From an uncultured Clostridia bacterium (GTDB lineage Bacteria; Bacillota; Clostridia; UMGS1810): 31,400 bases of DNA. Every line of letters starts with the position of its first letter. Position 1 is the stretch's first letter. A program made the position numbers and the translations under genes. Location of the stretch: assembly GCA_905210855.1 (NCBI GenBank), contig CAJLYL010000008.1:1-31400 (forward strand). Direction: 5' to 3'. The notes beneath the pieces are model-generated. The model made no database searches. It was not told the origin of the DNA and saw only the letters and a list, made by a program, of their open reading frames with translations. Of the stretch, positions 24,799-31,400 are shown piece after piece.

Positions 24799-25051
24799 AT
24801 GAAGAAAAGGAATGAAGCACTGTTAATTGCTTTGATAATTTTGATTTTAGTGGTTATCAAGAATGGTGCAGGAAATTTTATCGGTTTATCTGAACCAAGT
24901 ATAAACACCGTCGAAAGAAAATATCAAAAGTGCCGGCTTGATATATTCAGCAGATAATGCGCCAAATCTTTCCGATATCAATGCCTTGGAGTTTGATGTT
25001 AAAGAATTAAAATACATGGATTGGTACTATGCTAAGATAACATATGAATGA
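24799..25051 (+). pseudogene. Frameshifted small membrane-anchored protein
   Basis: ATG 24799 (after GTGAGG) begins MKKRNEALLIALIILILVVI, an N-terminal membrane segment, and continues to ...NTVERKYQ. At the A run 24926-24929 one extra A shifts the frame and gives a stop at 24955-24957; dropping that A lets the reading continue SAGLIYSADNAPNLSDINAL to a stop at 25049-25051, giving about 83 residues. Like the two genes upstream it looks like a membrane-tethered, immunity-type protein. No tip gene remains in front of it, so it is probably a cassette remnant. Confidence 0.45.
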
Positions 25052-25252
25052 AATATTGCGAGTGCCTATCGAAAGACATATGAAACTGCGGCAGACAGTT
25101 TACAATAGAGCGTAGGATGCGATGCTCGGTACAGTGTGGGTTCGGGCAGACAACATGATTTGCAGTCGGTACGAAATTTTGATAAGCAAGGCGGTCATGC
25201 AGCGAAATCAATGATGATAAAAATTTATAAAACAATTACGGAGGGCGGATAA
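25052..25252 (+). other. RHS-locus debris
   Basis: This 200-nt stretch has no complete gene. A 20-bp segment (25180-25199) is identical to 21070-21089 in the RHS gene. In another frame 25109-25252 reads without stop as ...GSGRQHDLQSVRNFDKQGGH... ending at a TAA just before the next gene, and could be the tail of a lost tip. Both readings are uncertain. Confidence 0.35.
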
Positions 25253-25984
25253 ATGCGAAAATTCTTAGTATGTTTCGGCTTGGCTGCCGCGGTTGTCTGT
25301 GCGATGTGTGCGGCATCGGCAAACGGAGGACTTTCATATGATGTCACATACACCGTGAGCGACGCGGCGATTGACATCTCATACTCGGTGACAAATGCCG
25401 GGAGTGAACCGCACGTCATAAATCTCTTTTCGGTGCTGTACAAAAATTCCGCGGCGGAAAAGTTAATCGCCGCACCGCTGACAGCTGCATCCGAGGCGAC
25501 TGCCGTCGGAAATATGCAAATCGCCGTGCCGGACGGCGCGAGGGAACAATACAGCGTGAAATTTCTTGCATGGGAGGATATGCTCACACTCAAACCGATA
25601 GGCGGCGCAAAACCGATACGGGATATTGAGCCGTATCTGCGCGAAAAATCAATCCCGATATCTGCGCAGAGCGGCGGTATGTTCAATCTGTACATGAATT
25701 GTGAAAATGCAATCGGAAGCAACCCCGACGCGGCGCACATTATCAGATATAATCCGCAAAAGCTTGAGCCGATTGATTTGTGCGCTCTTACAGAAGAGAA
25801 AGAATTGTCATCCGGTAAAATAGACGGCTGCGGAGTTGCAATTGCGGAGGCGGATTTGCAAAACGGAAAACTTATTTTTAATTTCCGCTCGGATAATGGC
25901 AGAAACTCGGGCTTGAATAATGTTGCTGCATTTAAGGCGCTTTGTGACGTTGAAAATGAGGAAATCATATATCAAATTCAATAG
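25253..25984 (+). CDS. Secreted protein of unknown function
   Basis: A 243-aa protein starting MRKFLVCFGLAAAVVCAMCA with a signal peptide that probably ends after ASA (residue 23). The mature part is beta-rich, with YDVTYTVSDAAIDISYSVTN resembling an immunoglobulin-like or cell-surface beta-sandwich domain, but no named family is recognised. GGAGGGCGG is 7 nt before the ATG. The leader and RBS resemble those of the 16487 gene at the other edge of the island. A bidirectional terminator follows. Confidence 0.75.
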   Translation: MRKFLVCFGLAAAVVCAMCAASANGGLSYDVTYTVSDAAIDISYSVTNAGSEPHVINLFSVLYKNSAAEKLIAAPLTAASEATAVGNMQIAVPDGAREQYSVKFLAWEDMLTLKPIGGAKPIRDIEPYLREKSIPISAQSGGMFNLYMNCENAIGSNPDAAHIIRYNPQKLEPIDLCALTEEKELSSGKIDGCGVAIAEADLQNGKLIFNFRSDNGRNSGLNNVAAFKALCDVENEEIIYQIQ

Positions 25985-26009
25985 TGATTTTTTGGTGCGG
26001 TTATTAGCA

Positions 26010-26052
26010 AAAACGGGTTACGCCTTTATTTTAAAAAGTTGTAACCCGTTTT
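26010..26052. terminator. Bidirectional terminator between 25253 gene and ligA
   Basis: Perfect 12-bp arms (AAAACGGGTTAC at 26010-26021, GTAACCCGTTTT at 26041-26052) with a 19-nt loop lie between convergent genes. A runs on one side and T runs on the other make it usable from both strands; it starts 9 nt past the ligA stop. Confidence 0.8.
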
Positions 26053-26060
26053 AACAAGCT

Positions 26061-28064
26061 TTATTTGCCTATCATTCTCATAAACTCCGCTTCGTCTATA
26101 ACCGGTATACCGAGTTCATTTGCCTTTGTCAGCTTACTGCCTGCCGCTTCACCGGCGAGCACATAGCTTGTTTTTTTCGACACAGAGCCTGCTGCCTTGC
26201 CGCCGTTTTGCTCTATCAGGGCGGTGGCGTCTTTTCTGCCGAGGGTCGGCAGAGTTCCCGTTACCACAATCGTCATGCCCTCCAGGGCGTTTGACGACTG
26301 TGCCTCGCCGATGTAATCCGTGTTCACTCCGGCGTCCTTGAATTTTTGAATAAGCGCGCGCGTATGCGGCTGCGCAAAAAAGTCCGTCACGCTCTCCGCC
26401 ATTATCATGCCGATGTCGTTTATTCCGGTCAGTTCCTCGGCGGTTATGCCGAACAGCGCGTCTATGCTGCCGGCTCTCTTTGCAATCAGTTTTGCCGCTC
26501 CGGCGCCTATGTGGTGTATGCCGAGGGCATATATCAGCTTCGGCAGGTCGTTTTTCTTTGATTTTTCTATGGCGTCAAGCAGATTTTCGGCGCTTTTTTC
26601 GCCCAGTTTGTCAAGCTTTATCAGTTCTTCCGCAGTCAGGTAGTATATGTCCGCGCTGCTCTTTATCAGCCCCTCCGCAAGCAGCTTTTTAATCACGGAC
26701 GGCCCCATGCCCTCTATATCCATCGCGTCGCGCGATACAAAGTGAATCAGGTTTCGCTCAAGCTGAGCCGGACAGTCCGCGCCCGTGCAGCGGTATGCCG
26801 CCTCGCCCTCCTCGCGGTGCACCTTGGCGCCGCATACCGGACAGACCCCGGGCATATTAAATTCCGTCTCCGAGCCGTCTCTGTCGGCTTTCACCACGGA
26901 GATTATCTCGGGTATGATGTCTCCGGCTTTCTGCACCAGCACATTGTCGCCTATGCGCACATCTTTCTGGCGGATGTTGTCCAGGTTGTGCAGCGTGGCG
27001 TAGGACACCATGGAACCGGCGAGACTTACGGGTTCAAGCTCCGCGCGCGGAGTGAGCACTCCCGTTCTGCCCACCTGGATTATGATGTCCTTTATGCGCG
27101 TTTTTTTCTGCTCGGGCGGATATTTGTAGGCGATTGCCCATTTCGGCGTTTTCGCGGTTGCACCGAGGATTTGCCGCTGGGCAAGGTTGTTCACCTTTAT
27201 CACCGCGCCGTCTATGTCGTAGTACAATCCGCGGCGCGCCTCGCCTATGTTTTCTATCTCTTCAAAGGCGGCGTCTATCGACTCAAATTCCATGTCGTTT
27301 GTTATAACCTTGAATCCGGCTTCGCGCAGAAAGCGCAGTGATTCCAGATGTGTTTTGAACTCTATCCCCTCGCTGCGCTGCACATTGAACACAAATATGT
27401 CCAGACCCCGTTTTGCGGCAACGGCGGAATCAAGCTGCCGCAGAGAGCCTGCCGCCGCATTGCGCGGATTTGCAAATGTGGTCAGACCGTCCGCCTCGCG
27501 CTCTTCATTCAGCCGCGCAAATGACTTTTTTGCCATGAACACCTCGCCGCGTACTTCGAGATACGGCACGGGTTTGTGCAGTTTCAGCGGTATGCTCATG
27601 ACGGTTTTCAGGTTGTTTGTCACGTCCTCGCCGATGAAGCCGTCGCCGCGCGTTGAGCCGCGCACCAGCACGGAATCGCGGTATTCAAGCGACACCGACA
27701 GACCGTCTATTTTGTGCTCGACCACATATGTCGGCGTTTGTCCGATTTTTGCAAGCTCGGCGCGCACGCGGCGGTCAAACTCAAAAATCTCCTCCCTGCT
27801 GAAAGCGTCCTGGAGACTTTGCATTTGTACCTCGTGCGACACGGGTGAGAAGCCGTCAAGAATTGTGCCGCCCACCTTGCGTGTGGGCGAATCGGCGGTT
27901 ATCATTTCGGGGTGCTCTTTTTCAAAATCTATCAGCTCGTGCATCAGCCCGTCGTACTCGGCGTCCGTTATCTCCGGGTCGTCGAGCACATAGTATCTGT
28001 GGCTGTGGTACGCAACAGTCTTTTTTAAGTTTTCGTATGTTTCGTTCAATTCTTTTTCAGTCAT
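26061..28064 (-). CDS. ligA: NAD-dependent DNA ligase
   Basis: LigA (667 aa, usual length) seals nicks during replication and repair using NAD+. The Ia domain contains YHSHRYYVLDDPEITDAEYD near the start; the adenylated lysine is K118 in EHKIDGLS, where the usual residue before K differs in many relatives. The OB fold lies about 320-395, the zinc finger uses C408, C411, C426 and C431, helix-hairpin-helix motifs span about 440-580, and a BRCT domain (GMTIVVTGTLPTLGRKDA) covers 593-667. The ATG at 28064 has GGAGG upstream. No pcrA or gatC neighbours are present; the gene instead follows the radical-SAM pair on the same strand. Confidence 0.96.
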   Translation of the reverse strand: MTEKELNETYENLKKTVAYHSHRYYVLDDPEITDAEYDGLMHELIDFEKEHPEMITADSPTRKVGGTILDGFSPVSHEVQMQSLQDAFSREEIFEFDRRVRAELAKIGQTPTYVVEHKIDGLSVSLEYRDSVLVRGSTRGDGFIGEDVTNNLKTVMSIPLKLHKPVPYLEVRGEVFMAKKSFARLNEEREADGLTTFANPRNAAAGSLRQLDSAVAAKRGLDIFVFNVQRSEGIEFKTHLESLRFLREAGFKVITNDMEFESIDAAFEEIENIGEARRGLYYDIDGAVIKVNNLAQRQILGATAKTPKWAIAYKYPPEQKKTRIKDIIIQVGRTGVLTPRAELEPVSLAGSMVSYATLHNLDNIRQKDVRIGDNVLVQKAGDIIPEIISVVKADRDGSETEFNMPGVCPVCGAKVHREEGEAAYRCTGADCPAQLERNLIHFVSRDAMDIEGMGPSVIKKLLAEGLIKSSADIYYLTAEELIKLDKLGEKSAENLLDAIEKSKKNDLPKLIYALGIHHIGAGAAKLIAKRAGSIDALFGITAEELTGINDIGMIMAESVTDFFAQPHTRALIQKFKDAGVNTDYIGEAQSSNALEGMTIVVTGTLPTLGRKDATALIEQNGGKAAGSVSKKTSYVLAGEAAGSKLTKANELGIPVIDEAEFMRMIGK

Positions 28065-28136
28065 ATTAACCTCCGATAAATTTAGAAAGGTTTGAAAGCC
28101 AAAGGGCGGTTTATTATCCTGACAAATAAAGTCGAG

Positions 28137-28202
28137 GCGGTATATATTTTATTTTGTGTGAGCGAGTTCTGCGCAGGGCTCGCAAAATAAAACATATACC
28201 GC
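28137..28202 (-). repeat. Long inverted repeat, 20-bp arms, 26-nt loop
   Basis: Arms at 28137-28156 and 28183-28202 match over 20 bp with one mismatch. In minus-strand RNA that position is a G-U pair, so the stem is fully paired only on the strand transcribed from 28228 towards ligA. The 26-nt loop (28157-28182) has an inner CGAG/CTCG pairing. T-rich sequence lies inside the arm, not after it, so it is not a classic terminator, though it separates two genes. Same loop length as the hairpins at 12-61 and 71-134. Confidence 0.7.
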
Positions 28203-28227
28203 AGAGACGGTTTACATCATTGCGGAA

Positions 28228-28878
28228 TCAAAAAACCGGTTCGCCGTCATCAAAGAATATTTTTTCTCTGTTAATGGCGATGTTGCTTAAATTTACTCCC
28301 GAAAATCCGCTAAGAGCGGTCAGCACCAGCTCGGGCTTCAGGTTGGAGAAATTGCCGGCATTTATGTGCATCAACGCACCGTACTCCCTGTCGCCGCCGT
28401 CCGATACGCCGAGTGAGCGGATAAAATCCTTTATGTTTACCTCTTTCATGCCGCGCTTTGATTTTTTCTCTATCATCACAGCCTCCGCCGCGGCAAAATC
28501 GGCAATCCCGGGGTCGCCGTCCGCGTCGAACCGCGCGGTGTATATCGCGCTGTCTATGTTGAACAGCGGCTTCAGGTTTTCCGCTCTCTTTGCGGCGGTT
28601 ACCCGTATGCCCGAGGGGCAGTTTTTGTTTATGCGCTCCGTCAACTCGTCAATATCCATGTCGCGTGTCAGGTCAACGTCGAGCACATCGCACACGCTGG
28701 TTGTGCCCACGGAGAGCGGCAGCCCTATCGTCATCACGGGATGCGGATTGAATCCGTTGGAGAATTTTATCGGCAAATCCGCCCTTGCGAACACTCGGTT
28801 TATCGTCCTCAGAAAATCCAGATGCGAGATGTATTTCACCTCGTCGCCCTGGGTATATTGTATTCGATATTTACTCAT
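28228..28878 (-). CDS. TIGR03936-type radical-SAM-associated protein
   Basis: A 216-aa protein starting MSKYRIQYTQGDEVKYISHL, with GFNPHPVMTIGLPLSVGTTS near residue 42, the hallmark of the DUF2344/TIGR03936 family. Members are adjacent or fused to TIGR03960 radical-SAM proteins; their reaction is not known, though RNA modification has been suggested by context. The ATG at 28878 overlaps the upstream stop by 8 nt and gives the family N-terminus; ATG 28887 would add three residues. Confidence 0.88.
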   Translation of the reverse strand: MSKYRIQYTQGDEVKYISHLDFLRTINRVFARADLPIKFSNGFNPHPVMTIGLPLSVGTTSVCDVLDVDLTRDMDIDELTERINKNCPSGIRVTAAKRAENLKPLFNIDSAIYTARFDADGDPGIADFAAAEAVMIEKKSKRGMKEVNIKDFIRSLGVSDGGDREYGALMHINAGNFSNLKPELVLTALSGFSGVNLSNIAINREKIFFDDGEPVF

Positions 28879-30706
28879 AGCATACACCGCCTTTGAAGCA
28901 ATTTGCGCCGCAGCCGGAGCATTTTTGGCGGCAGTTTGGGGTTACGACGCCCTGCTCGGCTTTCTTCGCCTCGGATATCAGGAAATCCTTGCGCACGCCC
29001 ACATCTATCATATCCCACGGCAGAATCTCGTCAAAGCTGCGCTCGCGCGTGTAGAAATGCGGATCTATGCCGCACTCGTCAAATGCCTCCCGCCATTTTT
29101 CCATGGAGAAGAACTGATTCCACCCGTCAAAGCGGATTCCTTTTTCATGCGCTTTTATCAGCACCTGCGCAAGCCGCCTGTCTCCGCGCGCAAACACGCC
29201 CTCCAGCACACTTATCGGCGCTTCGTGATAGTTGTATTTCACTCGCTTGTCGGTCATGCACTCCTTGAGGGCATACTGCTTTTCGCGCAGCTCGTCCATG
29301 GTGTTCTGCCGCGCCCACTGAAACGGAGTGAATGCCTTGGGTACGAATGACGACACCGATGTTGTTACGCGCAGACCCGGCGAGCGTTTCTCCTTGGGCA
29401 GGGCAAAGTATTGCCGCACAACCTTTTTTGACAGATCGGCAATGCCGCACACATCTTCAACCGTCTCAAACGGCAGCCCCATCATGAAATAGAGCTTTAT
29501 GGACGAATATCCGCCCTCAAACGCCGTCCTTGCGGCGGTCATCAGGTCATCCTCGGTGATGCCCTTGTTTATGACATCTCTCATGCGCTGAGTGCCTGCC
29601 TCGGGCGCAAAGGTGAGCGAGCTTTTGCGCACCTTGTTCACCTTGTTCATCAAATCCATGGAGAATGAATCGAGCCGCAGCGACGGCAGCGACAGGCTGA
29701 CCTTTTTTTCCTCCGTCATGTCAAGCAGCGCGGACGAAAATTCGGGCAGGCAGGTGTAGTCGCTTGTGCTCAGCGACGACAGGCTTATTTCGTTGTAGCC
29801 CGTGTTCTCTATCAGTGCCTTGGCGTATTTCAGCAGGGTTTCGGGCTTCTTCTCGCGCACGGGGCGGTATATCATGCCTGCCTGACAGAAGCGGCAGCCC
29901 CTTATGCAGCCGCGAAACACCTCGAGCATTATGCGGTCGTGTACTATCTCTATAAACGGAACTATTATTCTGTCGGGGTAGTACACTGCGTCCAGGTTCT
30001 CTATCACTCTTTTTTTAACCGTTTTCGGCACTTCGTCGTTTATCGGGGTGATGGCCTTCACCGTGCCGTCGGCGTTGTAGTCCACATCATAGAATGACGG
30101 CACGTATATTCCGTCAATCTTTGACACCATTTTGAGAAAATCTTCTCTCGGCAATCCATTTTCTTTCCACTCGATATAGCAATCCATGCATTCATTCATC
30201 ATCTCCTCGCCCTCGCCGAGCTGGAAAAAGTCTGCAAACGGAGCTATCGCCTCTGCGCTGTATGCGCACGGGCCGCCCATAAAAACAAAGGGGTCGCCGT
30301 CTTTCCTGTCCTTTTGAAGCAGGGGCACTCCGGCAAGGTCGAGCATATTGACTATGTTGGAGTAGCACATCTCGTATTGCAGAGTGAATGCGATAAAGTC
30401 AAAGTCGGCTATCGGATCCATGGATTCCAGTGCAAAGAGGGGTATGTTTGCTTCGCGCATTTTGTCCTCCATGTCCACCCATGGGGCGAACACCCTCTCG
30501 CACCAGGTATCGCTGCGCTCGTTGAGCAGATGATAGAGTATCTTCATGCCCAGGTGCGACATACCTATTTCGTACACATCGGCAAAGCAGAATGCAAAGC
30601 GGATTTTCACGTCATCTGCGTTTTTGTGTACACTGTTAAATTCATTGCCTGTGTAGCGCGCGGGCTTTTCCACAAGCGGAAGAATGTTTTCTATTTGTTT
30701 TTTCAT
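28871..30706 (-). CDS. TIGR03960-type radical SAM protein
   Basis: A 611-aa protein with a B12-binding-like N-terminal region, then a radical-SAM core with the cluster motif C267-x3-C271-x2-C274 (GCIRGCRFCQ). GMSHLGMKILYHLLN, SLSSLSTSDYTCLPEF and FAPEAGTQRMRDVINKGIT are conserved stretches. The C-terminus has a cysteine-rich tail (CRQKCSGCGANC) that could hold a second metal site. The substrate is unknown. It is preceded by its own promoter and overlaps the TIGR03936 gene by 8 nt, so the two proteins are likely made together. Confidence 0.9.
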   Translation of the reverse strand: MKKQIENILPLVEKPARYTGNEFNSVHKNADDVKIRFAFCFADVYEIGMSHLGMKILYHLLNERSDTWCERVFAPWVDMEDKMREANIPLFALESMDPIADFDFIAFTLQYEMCYSNIVNMLDLAGVPLLQKDRKDGDPFVFMGGPCAYSAEAIAPFADFFQLGEGEEMMNECMDCYIEWKENGLPREDFLKMVSKIDGIYVPSFYDVDYNADGTVKAITPINDEVPKTVKKRVIENLDAVYYPDRIIVPFIEIVHDRIMLEVFRGCIRGCRFCQAGMIYRPVREKKPETLLKYAKALIENTGYNEISLSSLSTSDYTCLPEFSSALLDMTEEKKVSLSLPSLRLDSFSMDLMNKVNKVRKSSLTFAPEAGTQRMRDVINKGITEDDLMTAARTAFEGGYSSIKLYFMMGLPFETVEDVCGIADLSKKVVRQYFALPKEKRSPGLRVTTSVSSFVPKAFTPFQWARQNTMDELREKQYALKECMTDKRVKYNYHEAPISVLEGVFARGDRRLAQVLIKAHEKGIRFDGWNQFFSMEKWREAFDECGIDPHFYTRERSFDEILPWDMIDVGVRKDFLISEAKKAEQGVVTPNCRQKCSGCGANCFKGGVCYE

Positions 30707-30740
30707 GATAATCTCCGGTACAAAATTTTATATACATTTT

Positions 30741-30769
30741 ATTATACTATAATTTTTTCCCGTTTTCAA
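30741..30769 (-). promoter_or_regulatory. Sigma-A promoter of the radical-SAM pair
   Basis: On the minus strand TTGAAA (30769-30764) and TATAAT (30746-30741) are 17 bp apart. The -35 box and spacer overlap the last codons of the M50 gene. The predicted start is near 30734, 28 nt before the ATG at 30706, with CCGGAG as RBS. Confidence 0.75.
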
Positions 30770-31400
30770 TCTTTGAATCGGATTTTATGCAATATTTTTC
30801 CCGTTTTTGCCGCAGTTGGCTCAGCGCTGCGCACGGATTCACCCTTGCGGCGCGGATTATGTCGTCCTGGCTCAGGGCTTGCATTTTACCGCCGCACTCA
30901 AACTCGGCGCGCAGAGTATAGCAAAAGCCGACGTATCGCACCGCCTTGCTAACCGTGTCCTCCGGGGCAAAGCGCACCGTCTTTATGCGGTTTGGGTTTG
31001 AGCGGATGTTGCCGAGGAAAATCTCTTTTGCGGCGCATATCACCGCGGCGTTGCGCCGGCGGACGCTCTGCGCCGCGAGCACGGCTATCACAAGGAGCGA
31101 CGGATTAGCCTTTGCATAGAGATACAGCGCACCGAGCGCAAAGAAAAACGTTGTGATGACGAGGGAGATTTTTTTTACGCTTCGGTAAGAATTGATTATC
31201 CCTCTGCGCGCGCTCACGGCGGAGCGCAGAATTTCGCTGCCGTCGAGAGGTACGCAGGGGATGAGATTAAAGACGAAGAGCACAAAATTCGTCTGCACAA
31301 AAAAATGCATAAGGTGCGAGTCCGCAAAGGCCGAAGCCGCATATCCGCAGATAAACATGATGAGATTCGCGAACGGCCCGGCGGCGGAGATTTTTATCTG
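30747..31400 (-). CDS. M50 site-2 protease, SpoIVFB-like, 5' end outside window
   Basis: The frame enters at 31400 and ends at 30747 (217 codons seen). It begins ISAAGPFANLIMF, the conserved stretch after the active site in M50 proteases, and has NLIPCVPLDGSEILRS, which carries the Asp metal ligand. The HExxH motif would lie upstream, beyond the window. After two membrane segments comes a C-terminal soluble part with TVSKAVRYVGF, possibly a degenerate CBS domain as in SpoIVFB, which cleaves pro-sigma-K in sporulating bacteria. Assignment to SpoIVFB rather than another M50 member is inference. An internal ATG at 31358 is not the start. Confidence 0.8.
   Translation of the reverse strand, partial: QIKISAAGPFANLIMFICGYAASAFADSHLMHFFVQTNFVLFVFNLIPCVPLDGSEILRSAVSARRGIINSYRSVKKISLVITTFFFALGALYLYAKANPSLLVIAVLAAQSVRRRNAAVICAAKEIFLGNIRSNPNRIKTVRFAPEDTVSKAVRYVGFCYTLRAEFECGGKMQALSQDDIIRAARVNPCAALSQLRQKREKYCIKSDSKIENGKKL

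Noticed and set aside
26120..27993. Several plus-strand frames over ligA
   Set aside because: All are antisense to the intact 667-codon ligA frame and have no recognisable products.
1..31400. CRISPR array, tRNA, rRNA, transposase or integrase
   Set aside because: I looked for regularly spaced repeats, tRNA-like ends and transposase motifs and saw none. The repeated hairpins are too few and dissimilar for CRISPR.

Overview
The window reads as chromosome of a low-to-moderate GC Gram-positive anaerobe of the Bacillota, most likely class Clostridia. Evidence: the complete S10-spc-alpha ribosomal gene order, strong AGGAGG-type ribosome binding sites on most genes, zinc-type S14, a small KOW-domain gene between map and infA, a SpoIVFB-like M50 protease that suggests a spore former, and the paired radical-SAM genes (TIGR03960/TIGR03936 type). 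I cannot name a species.

1-682 carries no gene. It holds two long hairpins (12-61 and 71-134), a good sigma-A promoter (388-416) and a ~260-nt leader with two terminator-like hairpins in front of rpsJ. 683-16320 is one co-directional block: rpsJ, rplC, rplD, rplW, rplB, rpsS, rplV, rpsC, rplP, rpmC, rpsQ, rplN, rplX, rplE, rpsN, rpsH, rplF, rplR, rpsE, rpmD, rplO, secY, adk, map, KOW gene, infA, rpmJ, rpsM, rpsK, rpsD, rpoA, rplQ. Five genes use non-ATG starts (rpsC and rplF TTG; rpmC, rpsQ and secY GTG). A 19-bp-stem terminator (16335-16377) closes the block.

16424-25984 is an accessory island with its own exact-consensus promoter. It has a secreted protein of unknown function, an RHS/YD-repeat wall-type gene broken near its 5' end by a frameshift and an amber codon, a C-terminal toxin-like tip with a membrane-anchored putative immunity gene, then a truncated second RHS C-terminal cassette with a different tip and its own putative immunity gene. 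A 388-bp near-identical repeat links the two cassettes. Behind them lie remnants (a 40-codon membrane ORF, a frameshifted membrane-protein gene, a 20-bp RHS match) and a second secreted protein whose leader resembles the first. The tips and immunity genes are visibly more AT-rich than the RHS core. The layout fits a polymorphic toxin locus that has swapped tips by recombination and kept an orphan cassette.

25985-31400 is housekeeping on the minus strand: a bidirectional terminator, ligA, a third long hairpin, the TIGR03936-like and TIGR03960-like pair (8-bp overlap), and the 3' part of an M50 site-2 protease gene that runs off the window. The three long hairpins (12-61, 71-134, 28137-28202) have unrelated stems of 12, 19 and 20 bp but all have exactly 26-nt loops. 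I found no tRNA, rRNA, CRISPR array or transposase.
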